This document shows, piece after piece, positions 31,546 through 45,700 of a DNA stretch of 64,000 bases. The stretch lies in the NCBI GenBank assembly GCA_030544215.1, contig JARZZO010000002.1, forward strand, positions 74,841,150-74,905,149. The letters are read 5' to 3'. The position numbers were made by a program, and so were the translations under genes. Positions within the stretch are counted from its first letter, which is position 1; each line of letters opens with the position of its first letter. The stretch comes from Zantedeschia hybrid cultivar. Lineage: Eukaryota; Streptophyta; Magnoliopsida; Alismatales; Araceae. The notes beneath the pieces were generated by a model that saw nothing but the letters and a program-made list of their open reading frames with translations, did no database searches and had not been told where the DNA came from.

Positions 31546-33547
31546 ATTATTCTTGTAAGAAAAGCATGCCACCCCATGTGCCATGCATGTCTAATGAACA
31601 AGCACTAGCTTAACAAATTAATGAGAATAGTCCACGAGTTGTATTATGATTAATATTGTATACGTTTAATTATGGCAATAATGGTAGTATGCATCAATTA
31701 CATTTTCCATTTGTGCTCCTAATGATGCCCTAAATGGCTAAATCTAAAATTAGCGTCCTTAACTTCCTTTTCTTAAGTTTTAGCTCTAGGAAGGATTTAC
31801 TCTTGCTTTTATTATGATATTCTTTTCACATAGGGAAAAGTTCAAGGAATGTGACAAGCCTACACTTAAAAAAGGACTTGACACATCACATTGAACCACT
31901 CTTGTTCCATCTTCAGATTTCACAACAGACTAAATTTAATTGTTGGGGGAAGAGACAGTAGGTTTTTGCCTTGTCTGCTTTAATTTATAGAAGTAGTTAG
32001 ATGATTTATTTATTTTAATTCACTTTGGTCCATTTGGAAGGCCTCACGATTGTTTCTAGAGAAAAGGATTTTTGCAAAGAAAAGTGTAAGGACTATTTTT
32101 ATAAATACAAGTTTATTTTCTCAACAAACCAACATGAGTGATAGAAAAAAGTCTCACCCGGCTCAAAACAGCCAATTGGCTTGACCGACAACACAAGCCT
32201 GGAGAAAGATTCGTGGGTACTCCCGGTAAAGCGTCCCTACCACCAGTAATGTCCAACCCGCTAATCTAAGCCCATCGAAGAAAACGCGTGAGCCCTTTTC
32301 CTTGTAGACTCCTTGAGGCAGGTCATTTGGGGGCCCACTCCCTCAGGTGGAACCCGACTTCTTCGGTCTAATCCCGCCCCGAGGAGAGACATGGCTGAAA
32401 TAAACTTGGAAACCAGTTCGGATACGAATCCACAAATTGCCTCTACAAGGAGACTCAGGCAAGATACCTTCTTTAATCGGAACGAAATGAGAAACTGTAT
32501 CTGGATTGTTAGTCTTAAGTGACTTACAAGCTTCTCATTCAGTTATGGATGAAACCCTCTCCTCCATTTCTCTCTTGCCAACCCTCTTTACTGTATGGTA
32601 TGTTAACGATCTGTCTAGACAAGATACAATGGTAACTATATGTAGAGTAATACAATTGAATCTCGAATGAACTAGGATACTAGATCACCAAACAGTATGT
32701 GGGTCAATGGTATAGACTCTCTTCTTTCATATGGAAGGTCTTGGGTTTAAGTCTCATTTCTCTTAGTAGCGTAGAAGGAGGATTTGTCTCAGGTGAGACC
32801 AATGTCCGTGTACTTCTTGCAGGTGTTGAGGTTCCTAGGAGGAATACTCATCCCTAGAGTGGGATTCTTAAGTTTAGAATAATCACCTGAAGAAACTAGA
32901 ATTGTAATAGTTGTGTAAAATCATTTCCTACTTAAGAAGAATTAGTGAGTATCCACTTGTACTTTCTCCATTATAGAGGTTTTACAAATACATCTGACAG
33001 AAAAATATTAGGAAATCAGATCTATCCTATTCTAAATAGGATCAGGTCACCCGATCAATCCCAATTCAATCAAAAACAAGAAGCACCACAAGAATAGAAA
33101 CTAATCTTCTTACACATTACTTAATACAAGCACAACATCCAAGGAGAGATTACATTGCCTTGGTGTTGTAAACGAACCAATATGTTTTGATGAACAGCTC
33201 GTAAGGTTGCTTGATAATAGTTTGATTCGATTGGTTTATTAAGTTAAATAAATATGTTTGAATAAAAATTTGAGCTCAGTTCATTAAATAAGTCAAATTT
33301 GCAAATAGGTGAACTCGACTCAATTACGTTCCCGAACAAGTTCGTTTTAAGTACTTATTAAGAACTCATTTTAATACTTGCTAACGTTTAAATAAGTACT
33401 AATAAATTTATTATATTATAAATAAACTTAATTGATAAGACATTTAATGTCATATAATATTTTCTATCAAATAATTAGAGGTGCAAACAACTTAAATACT
33501 CGCCACAGTCTGACTTGAGTTCATAAATTTAAATTTAAACAATTCTG
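31546..33547. other. intergenic, no gene seen
   Basis: AT-rich with no recognised gene, RNA or complete repeat. Confidence 0.45.
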
Positions 33548-33845
33548 GACTATGTATGATGGATTCATTGGACTTAGAAACTACTCAACCTCGTATAATA
33601 TCTAAACGAGACAAGTTTGAACAATCATATAAATATTCGCCTCAAACTCTGACAAAAATTAATTGAATCAAACTTGAACAAAGTAAAACTCGACTTGACT
33701 ATGTATGATGGATTCATTGGACTTAGAAGCTACTCAACCTCATATAATATCTAAACGTGACAAGTTTGAACAATCAAATAAATATTCGCCTTAAACTCGA
33801 TAAAAATTAATTGAATCAAACTTGAACAAAGTAAAATTCGACTTG
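33548..33845. repeat. 149-bp tandem duplication
   Basis: Two adjacent copies (33548-33696 and 33697-33845) start GACTATGTATGATGG and run through GAACAAAGTAAAA, differing at a handful of positions. Non-coding and AT-rich. Confidence 0.85.
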
Positions 33846-36800
33846 ACTCCACTTGTTTATACCCTTACATTGCCTCGAAACATCTCTTCTGACCAAAAGA
33901 TAACTAAACATGTCTGTTCTTTATTCCCTTTGATTGGAGAATAGGAGAATATGAGAATAGGAGAAGAATAAGGAAGAATAAAGGGAGAATAAACTTAATT
34001 TAGTTTTGACAAGCGGAATGGCTTATACCGGTATAGAATAGTTTATTCGGAGAATAAGCAATTCGACTCTAGACCCAAGAATTGCTTATCTTTCTTATTC
34101 CGCCAATGGGTCTCACAGAATTATCAAAGCTAAGTATCCCTTATTCTAGTATACGCTATTCCGGATAAATAATTCCAGAGTAACCTATTCTGCAATCAAA
34201 TTGAGGCTTAGAATATCATGAGATCAGTGTGTTTCATAGCTAATTTCGTCTGACCAGGGTGCTAACTGCAAGTTAAGAGCAATTCATCTCAGCCGAGGCA
34301 TACACTTGTGCTGAGAAAACGTGAAGGGAATGGTAAGGATTTACTCGAGTCTATCTTAACCCATGGCAGAGTGGTCAGGCCAAGGGCGCAATTAAGAAGA
34401 GGTCACTTAGTACTAGTGGGTTCTCCCGATGTACATAACTCTAGCACAAACAGTGGTCTTGCGTGACATACTGACCCAGCGCAGGTCGTTCAATCTGGCC
34501 GATCACACAGGTCATTTTTTGTTTTTTTTCTTCTCAGATTTATAAAAAAAGTTTAGAGCATCTGATCAAAAGTTTAAACTTATATGACTTAGTCCAAGAC
34601 CCCACTAACTCAATCGTACTTATGACTTAATGTTCTAATGACTCTACTAGACGAAATTTCTACGTCGGCTGTTGCTTTTAGAAACCGATAGTTAAACGCC
34701 ACTATGACTTTCTAGGTTTAAATTGCCAGAACCACATGTCTGTTGGCTGATAGGATAGGAGATCTCCTGGTGCAACGGTGAACTTATTCTAATATGACTC
34801 TTGCGAGTTCAAATTAAACATAATTTTCATAAAGTAAGAACAAGACAGCATATAACTAATCTTCTTTGGACGACGTGATGGTGGAAGTCCTGTGGCATTG
34901 GGCTGCCCCTCCTTTTCATATCCACCGGTACAGTTAATTCTTGTCGAGCGTGCCTTCATCTTGACCACTGTGTAGACTTTTTTCATAGTGAGGTCGGTTC
35001 TTCAAATAGTGGTGGCTAGTGTAATATAAATTTGTGAGTTTTTGCAAAAAAGATGTGATCTAATGGCACTTCTTTTTTTTTATCAATACGTTATAATTTA
35101 TTGGAAGAAGTTTTAAGAACTTCACAAATTCAAAAAGTCGTGATTTAATCAGATGCATTTTTTAAAAGAAGTCATATTTTTTAAAAGAAAGAAACTTATT
35201 CTTATCTTGTTATGTTGATTGCATTAACATTATATTTCATTTTCAAATAAATTTTATGTAATAACAATTAACATTTTTGTCACAAAAAAATTTATTCTTT
35301 GGGTCAAATTTGGAGATTTTTTTCCCTCTACAGCCGGCTATTTTTTTGCCTTGATGACATAGGTGGGGACAGAACAGTAAAAAATTAGAAAATGAGAAGG
35401 GAAAAAGAGTTACCTGGTAGATTTAGTCTGTCTCACCCTTGCTCTAAGGACTTCTACCTCAGCATTGTGTATTTAATTTTGGGTTTCCCCACATCAGCAC
35501 CATCCGTCGTGTACCAAAAAATACAACAAGACATGGTCCTAACTAAGAGCTAAAATCATGAAGAAGCAACTCTAAGTAGAATAATACTTGTTGCACCACG
35601 TGTGCTGCACACAACGTAACATTAAATCGTGTGAGTATGGGATCTCACTTTTCTTGATCTGATGATATGTTTTATTGAAAAAAACCTTACACACCGTTGT
35701 GATTGAATGGTATTGTCAAGGACTGTAAAATCTAGGTAGATTGTACTGCATAATAGAGTTGGAATAACCGGTATAAGGGTCTTATTCTTATTTGATTGCG
35801 GGGATACTTAATTCTCTCAATTCTCCTAACTTCCTAAACTCTATTTGGAATAACTAATTCCTCCAATTCTCTCAATTTTACCTTTTATTTCACTTCTTAT
35901 TCTATTTATTCTTACCAAATCACTTAGAATATCACAGTGTACTTCTCCTTATTCTTGGTGGAATACCAACAACTTATCAAATCAAAATACTTTTTATTCT
36001 GATTTAAGAAATTCCCAAAATCTTATTCTGATTTAAACTATTATGCAAAACAAAGTGAACAAGTGAAACACATATCAGTCCTTTCTTTAACTTCACAAGC
36101 GTCACTGTGCAACATGAAAAGACAGAAATAGTAGTCAGCTTTATTTGGTACACCTAAAAATATACATATAAAATAGTCATATTTATATGTACAATTCTGA
36201 CTTTTATATATTATTATAATAAATTTACATTTTTTTAAAAAAATACGATTGTATTCTCCTGTTAAAATACTGTGAACTCTAATTAAATATGTTCAAAAGA
36301 TTTTATCAACTCTAAAGAGATTAAGAGTTCAAACACTATGTTTCGAAAGAGTCTCTCAACTCTTACGAGACTAAGAGTACAAATACTTTGTTGCATATTC
36401 TGATGGAGTTTACGATATTCTGGTTAGAAGAGTATACTACAATCATTCAGAAGATGTCAGACGGCAATTTGTGACTATATATATGTGAGGATTAACAATG
36501 TGCATACGTTTATAGTAACATATACAGAAAACTCTCAAAAATAAACAAATCTTTAATATAAACTATCATTTAAAGAAGATTATAAATTTGTTGCTCTTGA
36601 ATTTATACACATATCATTAAGAAAGACATTGATGTACTACAAGGCCACAAAATAATTTTTTGGCACGTGTTCAAGTTGTCGTTAACACGCATAATTGACA
36701 TTCTTAATGATATGAATTAAATTTGAATGTAGAAGTGATAAATTTATAGTTTATTAACTTATTAAAAATAATAAAAAAATAAAGATGCTAATAAATTATC

Positions 36801-37652
36801 GATATCCTTCTTTTTGAAGTTAGCTTTGGAGTTGTAGTTACAGCTTGCCAAACGTGAAACGATATCCCTCTCTCTTTTTTCCTTCTTTGAAAAATTGCTC
36901 CTTTGTTAACAAGTTTCACTAAAGAAACGTCAAGAACGTTTGCTACATAACTAAAAGTTAAATGTAAAGATTACCTATTTAAATTTACTTGTCTAACAAA
37001 ACTTAAGTAAAAATAGACATTATTTAAGGTTGTGCATATTCGGTTCAGTTAGATTTGCTTTTCATAACTATTTCTTCAAATCGAAAATCAGATGCATGCA
37101 AGAAATTTAACCAAATTGAATCGGAAATTAAATTCAAATCGGTTTTTTAAAATCGAAATCTTATATCTTATGTTCTATATAACATACCATATATATATAT
37201 GCCGCTTAAAAATTATGTATATAATTACTAACACAAGATACATATTTACAATTAATATATTTTATCAATTTTTAATCTAGTTTGTAAAAAGATTAATTAA
37301 GCTAAGTCAAACGTAACTTTGAGTTGAATTGGTTTGATTAAAATTAAAGAGTAAACTTGTTGCAGTGCAGGTTAGTAACCATTCAATCAGCTTTGATTAA
37401 ACAATTATTGTAATAAATACTCTTTTTAATTTCTTTAAAGAAAATAATGGAAGGGAACAATCCTAGCGACTGATTTGTCCTGTCCGATTAAAGATTAGAT
37501 GATTAAAAAAAATTAAAAATTTAAGACAAAAAAACCATCTGTTTTTTTATTTTTTGAATTTTTTAATCTTCCAATCAAACATTGGATGGTATAGAACCCT
37601 TAGAATCGCTCCCTTCTCATGAGTTTATTTTTTAAGAAAAAACAAAAAAAGG
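33846..37652. other. intergenic, AT-rich, decayed small elements
   Basis: No gene found. Two regions (about 33900-34210 and 35740-36040) are rich in related words such as GGAGAATA and TTATTCT and look like fragments of non-autonomous transposons, without ends I can define. Confidence 0.4.
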
Positions 37653-38023
37653 CATTTGCTGCATTGCTCCCTTCTCATGAGGGTGCGATTTGCACTGCCC
37701 CGCCGTACAGTGAGTAAATTTTGAAAAAAAAATTTAGGTAGGCCCCGAGATATACCAATTTCGGAACAAACGACTCAAAAAATCTGAAAAATGAAAAATC
37801 GTTATTGGGCTCAATCTACTAAGAGTATTTTTTACTGTTCAATGGGACTCGATTTTTTACTTTTAAATTTTTTTTTAGGTCATCCAATTATAGATCAGCC
37901 TGTATAGACATGTAAGGCACCTCCGGATCCACTTAAAAAAATTTCAAAAAATATTCTTTTTAGTTACCCGCTGCATTGAGGAACAGTGCACATCGCATCC
38001 TCGGTGCATCAAGTATTACTCCA
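37653..38023. mobile_element. MITE-like element with terminal inverted repeats
   Basis: The left arm (GAGGGTGCGATTTGCACTG) is matched in reverse complement by the right arm (GAGGATGCGATGTGCACTG on the minus strand). The right end, read inward on the minus strand, starts GGAGTAATACTTGATGCACC, like the terminus of the element at 42383. Non-coding; exact limits uncertain. Confidence 0.5.
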
Positions 38024-38181
38024 GAATTTTAGGGCCTAATCCCAACCCAATTCCAAAGGCTGCAATCAACGGGAAGGGTCAGTACTTGTGTTCATCAAAC
38101 CACTGTCGGATAACTCAATTTTAAGGGGATTTATATTAATCTCTACCTCGTCATCAACCTTGTACAAGTCGTATTCTTGCT

Positions 38182-38304
38182 ATGGTAGTTGTCGTTGTTC
38201 ATATTGGTATCACTATCTTTGTCATTGGCATCGTAATGCATGGTTTATTCGTGGCCATTACAGCGCTTAAAGACCAAGTCATTGAATCTAGAAGAAGACT
38301 ATAA
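38182..38304 (+). CDS. possible small membrane peptide (40 aa)
   Basis: A short frame starting ATG at 38182 and ending TAA at 38302-38304 encodes a strongly hydrophobic stretch (MVVVVVHIGITIFVIGIVMH) followed by a polar tail rich in Lys, Glu and Arg (KDQVIESRRRL). This looks like a single membrane span with a charged end. The frame is open back to 38140. No homologue recognised and no promoter seen; it may be chance. Confidence 0.2.
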   Translation: MVVVVVHIGITIFVIGIVMHGLFVAITALKDQVIESRRRL

Positions 38305-39754
38305 ATAGATCGAAGTCAGAAATTTAAATTGGTGTTTCTCTTTTTATTTTTTAAGGCACAAATAAACACGAACTTGAAGTTGAAGGTATTCCTATACATG
38401 TCCCCTTCTTATGTACATTGACATGTTACATACAGCTTATGCGTTGCTACCTATCTCATGTTGCAATTTTTATTTTTATTTTTTTTTAATCTGACTCCTC
38501 CATGTACACAGTAGCGGAGACGGGGAAGCAAGGGCCATGGCCCTCCAAACTTTTTGAAAACTCCCTACACTAAAGCATATGTTCTATTTTACTTCTTTTA
38601 ACAAACTTATTTTACACTTATCCATTCTTATACTTGAAGTCTATTTACGCAGATGATGTTGAAGCGCATTTAAGGGAAAGACTTATGTGGCTTGTCCATA
38701 TTGGCAAAAAAAGAATTGAAGATTCAATTCTGTCAATTTCTGCGGGTGCAACAAACATTACTCCTCTTTTATTTAGTCCCACAGGAGAAGTAGGACCGGA
38801 CTCTCTATGTGAACAATATTGTTACTCAGTCAACTGAAGCATAAGTAAGCTTTACTTTAATAGATTTTATCAAAGCCCACCAGAATCCAATCCACTGGCA
38901 GGTCGGTGGAGCTGCTTCTTATCTGTGACTGCCCAATGGTTGGCGATTTATTCGGATACATAAAGGTTGAATTGTTGAAGAAGTACTATGTGAAAATATA
39001 AGCTCAAATTTATGTCACTTTTAGAGTGCACGAAGGAGTCCTACTTTCATAATATACATAAGTTCCTTCTAAGTAATGCTTATAAATTTACTTATTAATC
39101 ATACGACATTTGTAAAAATAGACCTTGCAAACTACTGAACGAGAGAGAGAAGGGATTAAAAGAACGGTATGGACAATAAGATATGTAATTTAGATTTCAT
39201 TTAGATATGAGATCTTTAAGTGAGATATAATCAATGGCTAAGCCGAGTGAAAGAAAATAGATAGATACGTGGATAATTGGATTTGAAAAAAGGTATATCT
39301 TTATCTTCATTCTAAAACATTCAGATACAGAAAGTATAGTTATTCTTATCCTTTAAATGGTATTCTTTTGTGACCTTTAATTAAGCTTTGGAAACAGATA
39401 GATACACGTATTTTTTCAGATACCATTTACATCCCTACTCGCGAGCGTGTGGCGTGGTTTATATATCCTGTCAATTCTTCTCATTGTTCTTGACACTTTC
39501 TTTCAGTACCTCCAATAATGCTCTTAAAGTGTCACGTAATATATACTTTACATGGGGTCTTTGTGGTTCATATGATTAGACAAGAAGTATGGTCCTTCAC
39601 CGGAAATAAGAGACTTTTAGGCCTCTAAAGCAATACGCATACAAGTTATATGCTTTTCGTGCCATATCTCTTCATTTCCTCATCCTCTAAAGTCGACTAT
39701 ATCTAGTATTTACACTTAACAATATTTCCATTGACATTTATATAAGAATTAAGA
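38305..39754. other. intergenic, 3' flank of transporter gene
   Basis: AT-rich, no gene recognised. The last part should contain the 3' UTR of the transporter gene on the minus strand. Confidence 0.5.
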
Positions 39755-42700
39755 TCAAGATAGGAGTGGCTTCTCCACGTCGTCAACTTGGTTTACGTCG
39801 TCGTCATCTTCCAGGAGAAGGAAAGCTTCTTTCTTCTTCGCCCAGAGCACCAGGTAAAGGCCGGCGAACATGACAAGCATCCCTGCTAGGCTGCAGAAGC
39901 AATTCCATATCTGTTGTTATATTATATAGACTTCTCTGTAGATTAATGGCTGGCTATCGGAACAATTTAAGGATAAGGACAAATTAGTCTAAGTGAGTAT
40001 TCTTGATCCATTGTTGTTTAGTATCCGTTTGATCAAGGGGATTGTGCTGCATAGATTAAGCACAGTAATAATTTATTCCTAAGCGGAATAATTTATACCC
40101 CAATTTAACCACAAAAGTGGCCGGGAAATCTAATTTTAACTTTGGTGGATTTAATCTCATTTTCTTGTATGCACTGAGTGTTTATCTCCAAGATTTAACC
40201 CCAAGAAATTAAATTAGGGATAACTTGGCTTTAACCTGACCTTTCGGAATTAAAAACTAGCTTGGAGATATGTTCCCTATAAGTTATCCGTTTACCGAAC
40301 ATGGCCCTAGATTTTGGCCCTCTCAGATACTGAAAGGGGAACCGCACTCCCCTTGAAGTAGTCAGCTAACTGGGCTTAGCGCATCAGACCAGAAGTTTTC
40401 AGTTTGTTCTAATTAATGGATCCGAACCTACTATGGAGAGTTTCCGCTTATTAGTACCAACAGTAATATTTGTTGCGACCATGCGCACAGTTTTTAAATT
40501 TGAAAATAGATCCTCTCAGTATATATTTAGACAGAAGTCTAGCAGTACAAAAAGAGGGAGGAGGTCTAACATTACAAAAAAACTTTTCATATGATTCAAA
40601 AATTTTGCAAATACTGGATCCTCCCTCTCTCTGTATTGTTGGATTCTTGTTTAAACGTGTCCTGAGAAGATCTCTTCTCTTCAAATTGTCCTCACATGAT
40701 CTGAATCGTCAGATTGTTTAGGAGTGTGATCTTAATTTTTCTTTACAACATCCGATCATCTTGTATAAGTTGAGCTTGGACATTCCTCAAACTCAACAAT
40801 TTGGAAAGAAAAAAGCGTTATGTTTTCGAGAGCCGTAGACCTTTTAATCTATGATTGTGATTAATCCACGTTAGATTGTATAACGTCACAGCAAGTTGAT
40901 GTGTATTCATCAAGCCTACATACCTTTCCATGTTCAGCAGCTGCCCCAACGTGAATGCAGAGAGTATTGCAGAGAAGACGGTCCCAATGGGACTGAACAT
41001 GGAGACGAGCACCGGCCCTCTCTTTTTGACACACCACGTCTGGAACGCCACGCATACGCTGGTCGCCGTGCTTCCCTGCGTGCATGCAGTGAGGAGTTCA
41101 TGAGCCAATTATAATTGAGCCTTCCCCTATATATGTATTCTCGTAGTCGTACCAGTATGATGATGCAGGCAACGGCTCCGGCGCCGATCGTCGGAGATCC
41201 GACATCGAGCTTCTTCTCTACAACAATTTGAATGGCCCCAGTGAGGACTGCTCCGATCAGAGAGGAGACGGTGCATAGAGACAAGGGCGCCGGGAACTCG
41301 TTCATGGTCGCAGCCTGCGGTAGATATGTTTGTCATCTAAAAGTATTGATACGTAAAAAGTATTCAACTGTCATCTAATTGATAGATTGAACATCACAGT
41401 GCATGAATCAACTGTTTAGGACAGTTGGTTCACCATCTTCCTTCCAAATAGGAGGCCTCATATTCGAATCTGGTTGGAGCCTAAGAATTCCTCAGTTTTA
41501 GTGCCGTTGGGATTTTTACTTTTTGGTATGTGGGATTACTTTTTTAAAAATCAGACGGATTTAGAATTGTCGCCTAATTAGACGGATCCATCGATCTGAC
41601 CGGAATTATTTCCAATTCTGAAAGAAAATCTCGAGTTCCGGATTGGAATTTCGGTGACTTATAAATAGTTGTATATATCTAACCACTGGACCACATTCAA
41701 GAAAAAAAGAAAAAGAAAAAACATCACAGTGCATGTTACCGTATGGGAGAACGGTGCAGCGGCCACGGCCTAGCAAATACTCCTCATGTTATAATGAGAT
41801 CGGGATCCTCTTAGTGATCGGGCTGTCCAAACCCAATCAATTTTGAGAGGCGAGTTTTTCAAAAAAAAAAAAAACATTTTTCAAAAGATCCCCTCGCACC
41901 CCACCTTTTTCAGTTGTGTTCAGGGTTTTTTTAAAAAAAATATTCTCTCCTGCCTCTCACAACTGACCGGGCTCGATCAGTCCGGTCACGGAGAGGCTCC
42001 ATATATATATGGCTGCCTTGAGACGGAAGAGGTACGAACATGTTCACCTCTAATCAAAAATGGGCTAGGACCCTGGCCCATTTGGCCATATTGCCCAACC
42101 TCTAGCCCACAGCAAGATGACAAAAGAAAAATTACTATCCATGGAGACCGTCAATCGCTTAATGAGGTGCCAGGATAAACTTGTGAAATACTGTAATCAA
42201 GAATAGTTTACATAGTAGTAAGTTTACCCAAATATCTTCAATGGAGAATTATATTGAGAAGGTTTTGAATCCTCCATATATACCGATAAGAGGGAAGGAC
42301 AACCTCTACCTCAATTTTAATTAGTTTCTTTCCCATTTGGATGATTAATACTAAAAGAGTTCTTCTAGAGTCATTTTTATAAAGAGTAATGTTTTTGCAT
42401 GCACTGTTGGTGCAAATGGGGCGAACTCGATTGAGGGTCTTTATATCCTTCAGTCACCTGAAGAGCTCACATGGGAGATTGTCTTTCCCCCAATTAAATG
42501 TATCTCGACGTCATCTGCATGTCGACGTATATGAGAAAGGTCAGACTTTAAAAAAAAAAATAAAAATTATCTATCAAACTACTTTTCAAAAGCATAATAA
42601 AGTTCTCAAAAGCATGCTCATGCTCTCAAGAGTATAATGCTCTTCAAATAGTGAAAGAACATTAGTAGCTCGATCCAGTTCAGTCCATTTACACCAACAG

Positions 42701-45700
42701 TGGTGCAACAAGTATTACTCTTTTATAAATCTTGTGTCAAGAAAAATTAGTTAAGGAAAGAAGCAAAAAGATCTACATATATAATTGCGTCTAGATGATT
42801 CACTAAGAAATTAACACCACGCACGATTCTTACACAGTGAAAGATAACAAAAGCTTGGAATAATGAACAATACCTGCAGAACCATGGTGCAGGACACGAT
42901 GAACACAGCGGAAAGGAGGTAGATGCACCCAAGAATCCAGTCCCCATCATCGGCTGCCGGCGACGACCCTCGAAGAAAGGAGTAAAGTGAGAGTGTTGAT
43001 GCTGCAGCTGGGGGGTTCTGCAAGAAGCTCATGGCTATGGCCCCGGCCAGGCACATCAAGGTCCCCACTATCTTGGCTTTGCTGTAGGCGCATCTTATGT
43101 CCACTTTCTCAAACCTTCAAGAGAAGGCATCCAAATTAGCAGGTGGACGACAACATCTCAAGCAATTAGCTACTAGAAAAAGAAGACCGCTGTAGGTCTA
43201 TGACAGGTGGAGATGGAGGTGGCCTTGCTGCTGCTATGATTTGTTTCACCGTACGTACCAAAGAAAAAGTCACAATTCGGGCTGCCCGGAAACTTATCAC
43301 TATTGCCTTTTTTTTCTTCGGTACATTTCGGCATGCCTAGCACACGATAGAGTGGAGATCCTCTCAGTACCTATTTCAATATTAAGAAGGGGAGAAGGGC
43401 CAAAAACCCCCAAATTTTACAATCACGTGGATGTAGGATTTTGCACTTTTTAACCCCTCTCTCCCCCTCATTACCGCCTGAACTCCTGTCCAAGCAGATA
43501 CTGAGAGGATCTCTATTCCACACGACATGTCACTCCCACAGAGCAAACAGCCAGTTGGTCGACACTGGATTAGAGTATATATAGTACGAATAATACAAGG
43601 CTCCAATGGCCAGCACCCAACAGGCCCAACATCCAAATGGATCTTTGTTTATGACGGGCTAGGCATGATACCTGGATATTCACAATGGGATGCGCCCTCG
43701 ACTGACCAATAGGAGGAAATTAAGAGACTATTTTATGGATTCCCACGTATATATTATACCTCGTAACATACGTACGTTTATACGTAGCCCAATATATATA
43801 CTTCAGTGGAGATCAGCAAATCTCCGGGCCGTACCCGCATGCTCCGACCCGTTAATTAATTGCACCCCCCTGAAGCAACGCGTGATGCAACACAGTAAGA
43901 GAGAGAGAGAGAGAGCAGCGTGTTGGGGGGGGAGGCGGCACAACTGACGGCGGCGTGGGAGCCACGACGCAGCCAGGCAGCGTGGACTGGGGCTGGGGGG
44001 AGCGGGGGCGGCAGGAGAGTGACGGTTCCGTTTCCTTGCAACCCTAGGAGAGTTCAACCAGGAACATGCATGGATGCTAGTTGGGAATTCGTTCAGAGAA
44101 ATAAATTCGTTGTAACCATGGACAAATCAAATTATTTTCTTAATTATTATAAGATTGATACGTTCGTATATCTATATCACTTACACTTATACATGTAATG
44201 TAAGAGTGTATTGAATTAATATTTAAATTTAATTAAATTATTTGTCATCTTTCATTTAGTTATATTTAAGGGTCATTTGGGGCATCATAAAATAAAATGC
44301 TGTACAACATTGTAAATAGTCGTAAAATAGCCTTATGTTTGGATAGTCGTAAATTATTCTTCGCTATTTTTTTCATATGTTTGAAGTGCTATAAATTGCA
44401 ATATTTCAAGATCAGTTGACTCTTAATATCCTCCTCCTAGTGATTTTTAGTTCAAAATCATCATAAATCAAAATTCAGTGATTTCAAAATCGATGATTTT
44501 AAAACTAAGGATTTTTTTTTCATTGATTTTCAAATTAGTGATTTCAAAACTGATATTTTACAATGTTTCTACTCACCAAACAAGCATGTGGTGTAGTAAT
44601 TTAAAGATATACATAAAATATCAAAATTATTTAAAGATAAATAATTTGAGTGAATAACTTTGATAATTTTTTATTTATGTAAGCTCCTATGCCTCTTTAG
44701 AGAGAAACGTATCATGACTGCCTCTTTTACTATCATGATACTCTCCTCTTAGTAGCGTAGTTTACGTATAATCACTACATTATTATGATTTTCATAAATA
44801 TTTTTATCCAAATATTTTTGTTAGTTTTTCATCCTTCTAATCTATTTAATTAGTAAAAAATTCCCATTACATCTGTCTTTAGAGACTTCTTCAAAAAAAT
44901 TATATATTTTACAAATAGAATTGAGATCACAGGGGCTTTTGGCTAAATACAGAGAGAATAGAAAGTTTTTCTTCTAAATTAAGTGGATGGGAGGGATTAA
45001 AAACTAAAAACTCTTATTATAAAATTCTCAATTCTTTATGAGCGAATCCTCACTTTTATCAGCTAGCTTTGATCGTTTCGCCGGTCATAGCGGGCCCACG
45101 ACGGTGCTTTACTAGGTACACGTTTGCGGGCTGAACTATGCTTCAAGGTTCAAACTAGACACCTCCCCTCTCCCACAAACAACCTATTACTTTTGCTTTA
45201 AGAACAAAAGCAAGTAGAGTATTACTTGCTACATGGGTTGTCTCTATTTTTAATTAAAAAAATAATTTTTTTTCCTTGGTGGACTTCAATCCATCTATAT
45301 AGTCTTACAATTTGATCTTATATTGAATGACGATTTTTAAAAAAAAATTCATTTTTTTATCGTTTATGGAGTCCACCAAAAAATTTATTATTTTCTAATT
45401 ATAAATACCTAACACTAACTGTCAATGCAACAACTAAAACATAAGTGAAAAATATCCATTGGGAAGTGTACAAGTTTTTTCCTTTTTCTTTTTTGACCTT
45501 AATTTAAAGTGTACAAGGTACACCCCTCAAAGTGCGTTAAGATGATAATGAGTAAGACTATATATATATATATATATGTGTTGGAACATCTTTGCGTTCA
45601 ATCCAAAGTGGGCATCCTATTCGTTCAAAGAACGTATTCAAGGGCAATAATGGACAAGAATATGCCCAGATGACTAAAGAACTCTGCACCACGGGCGTAC

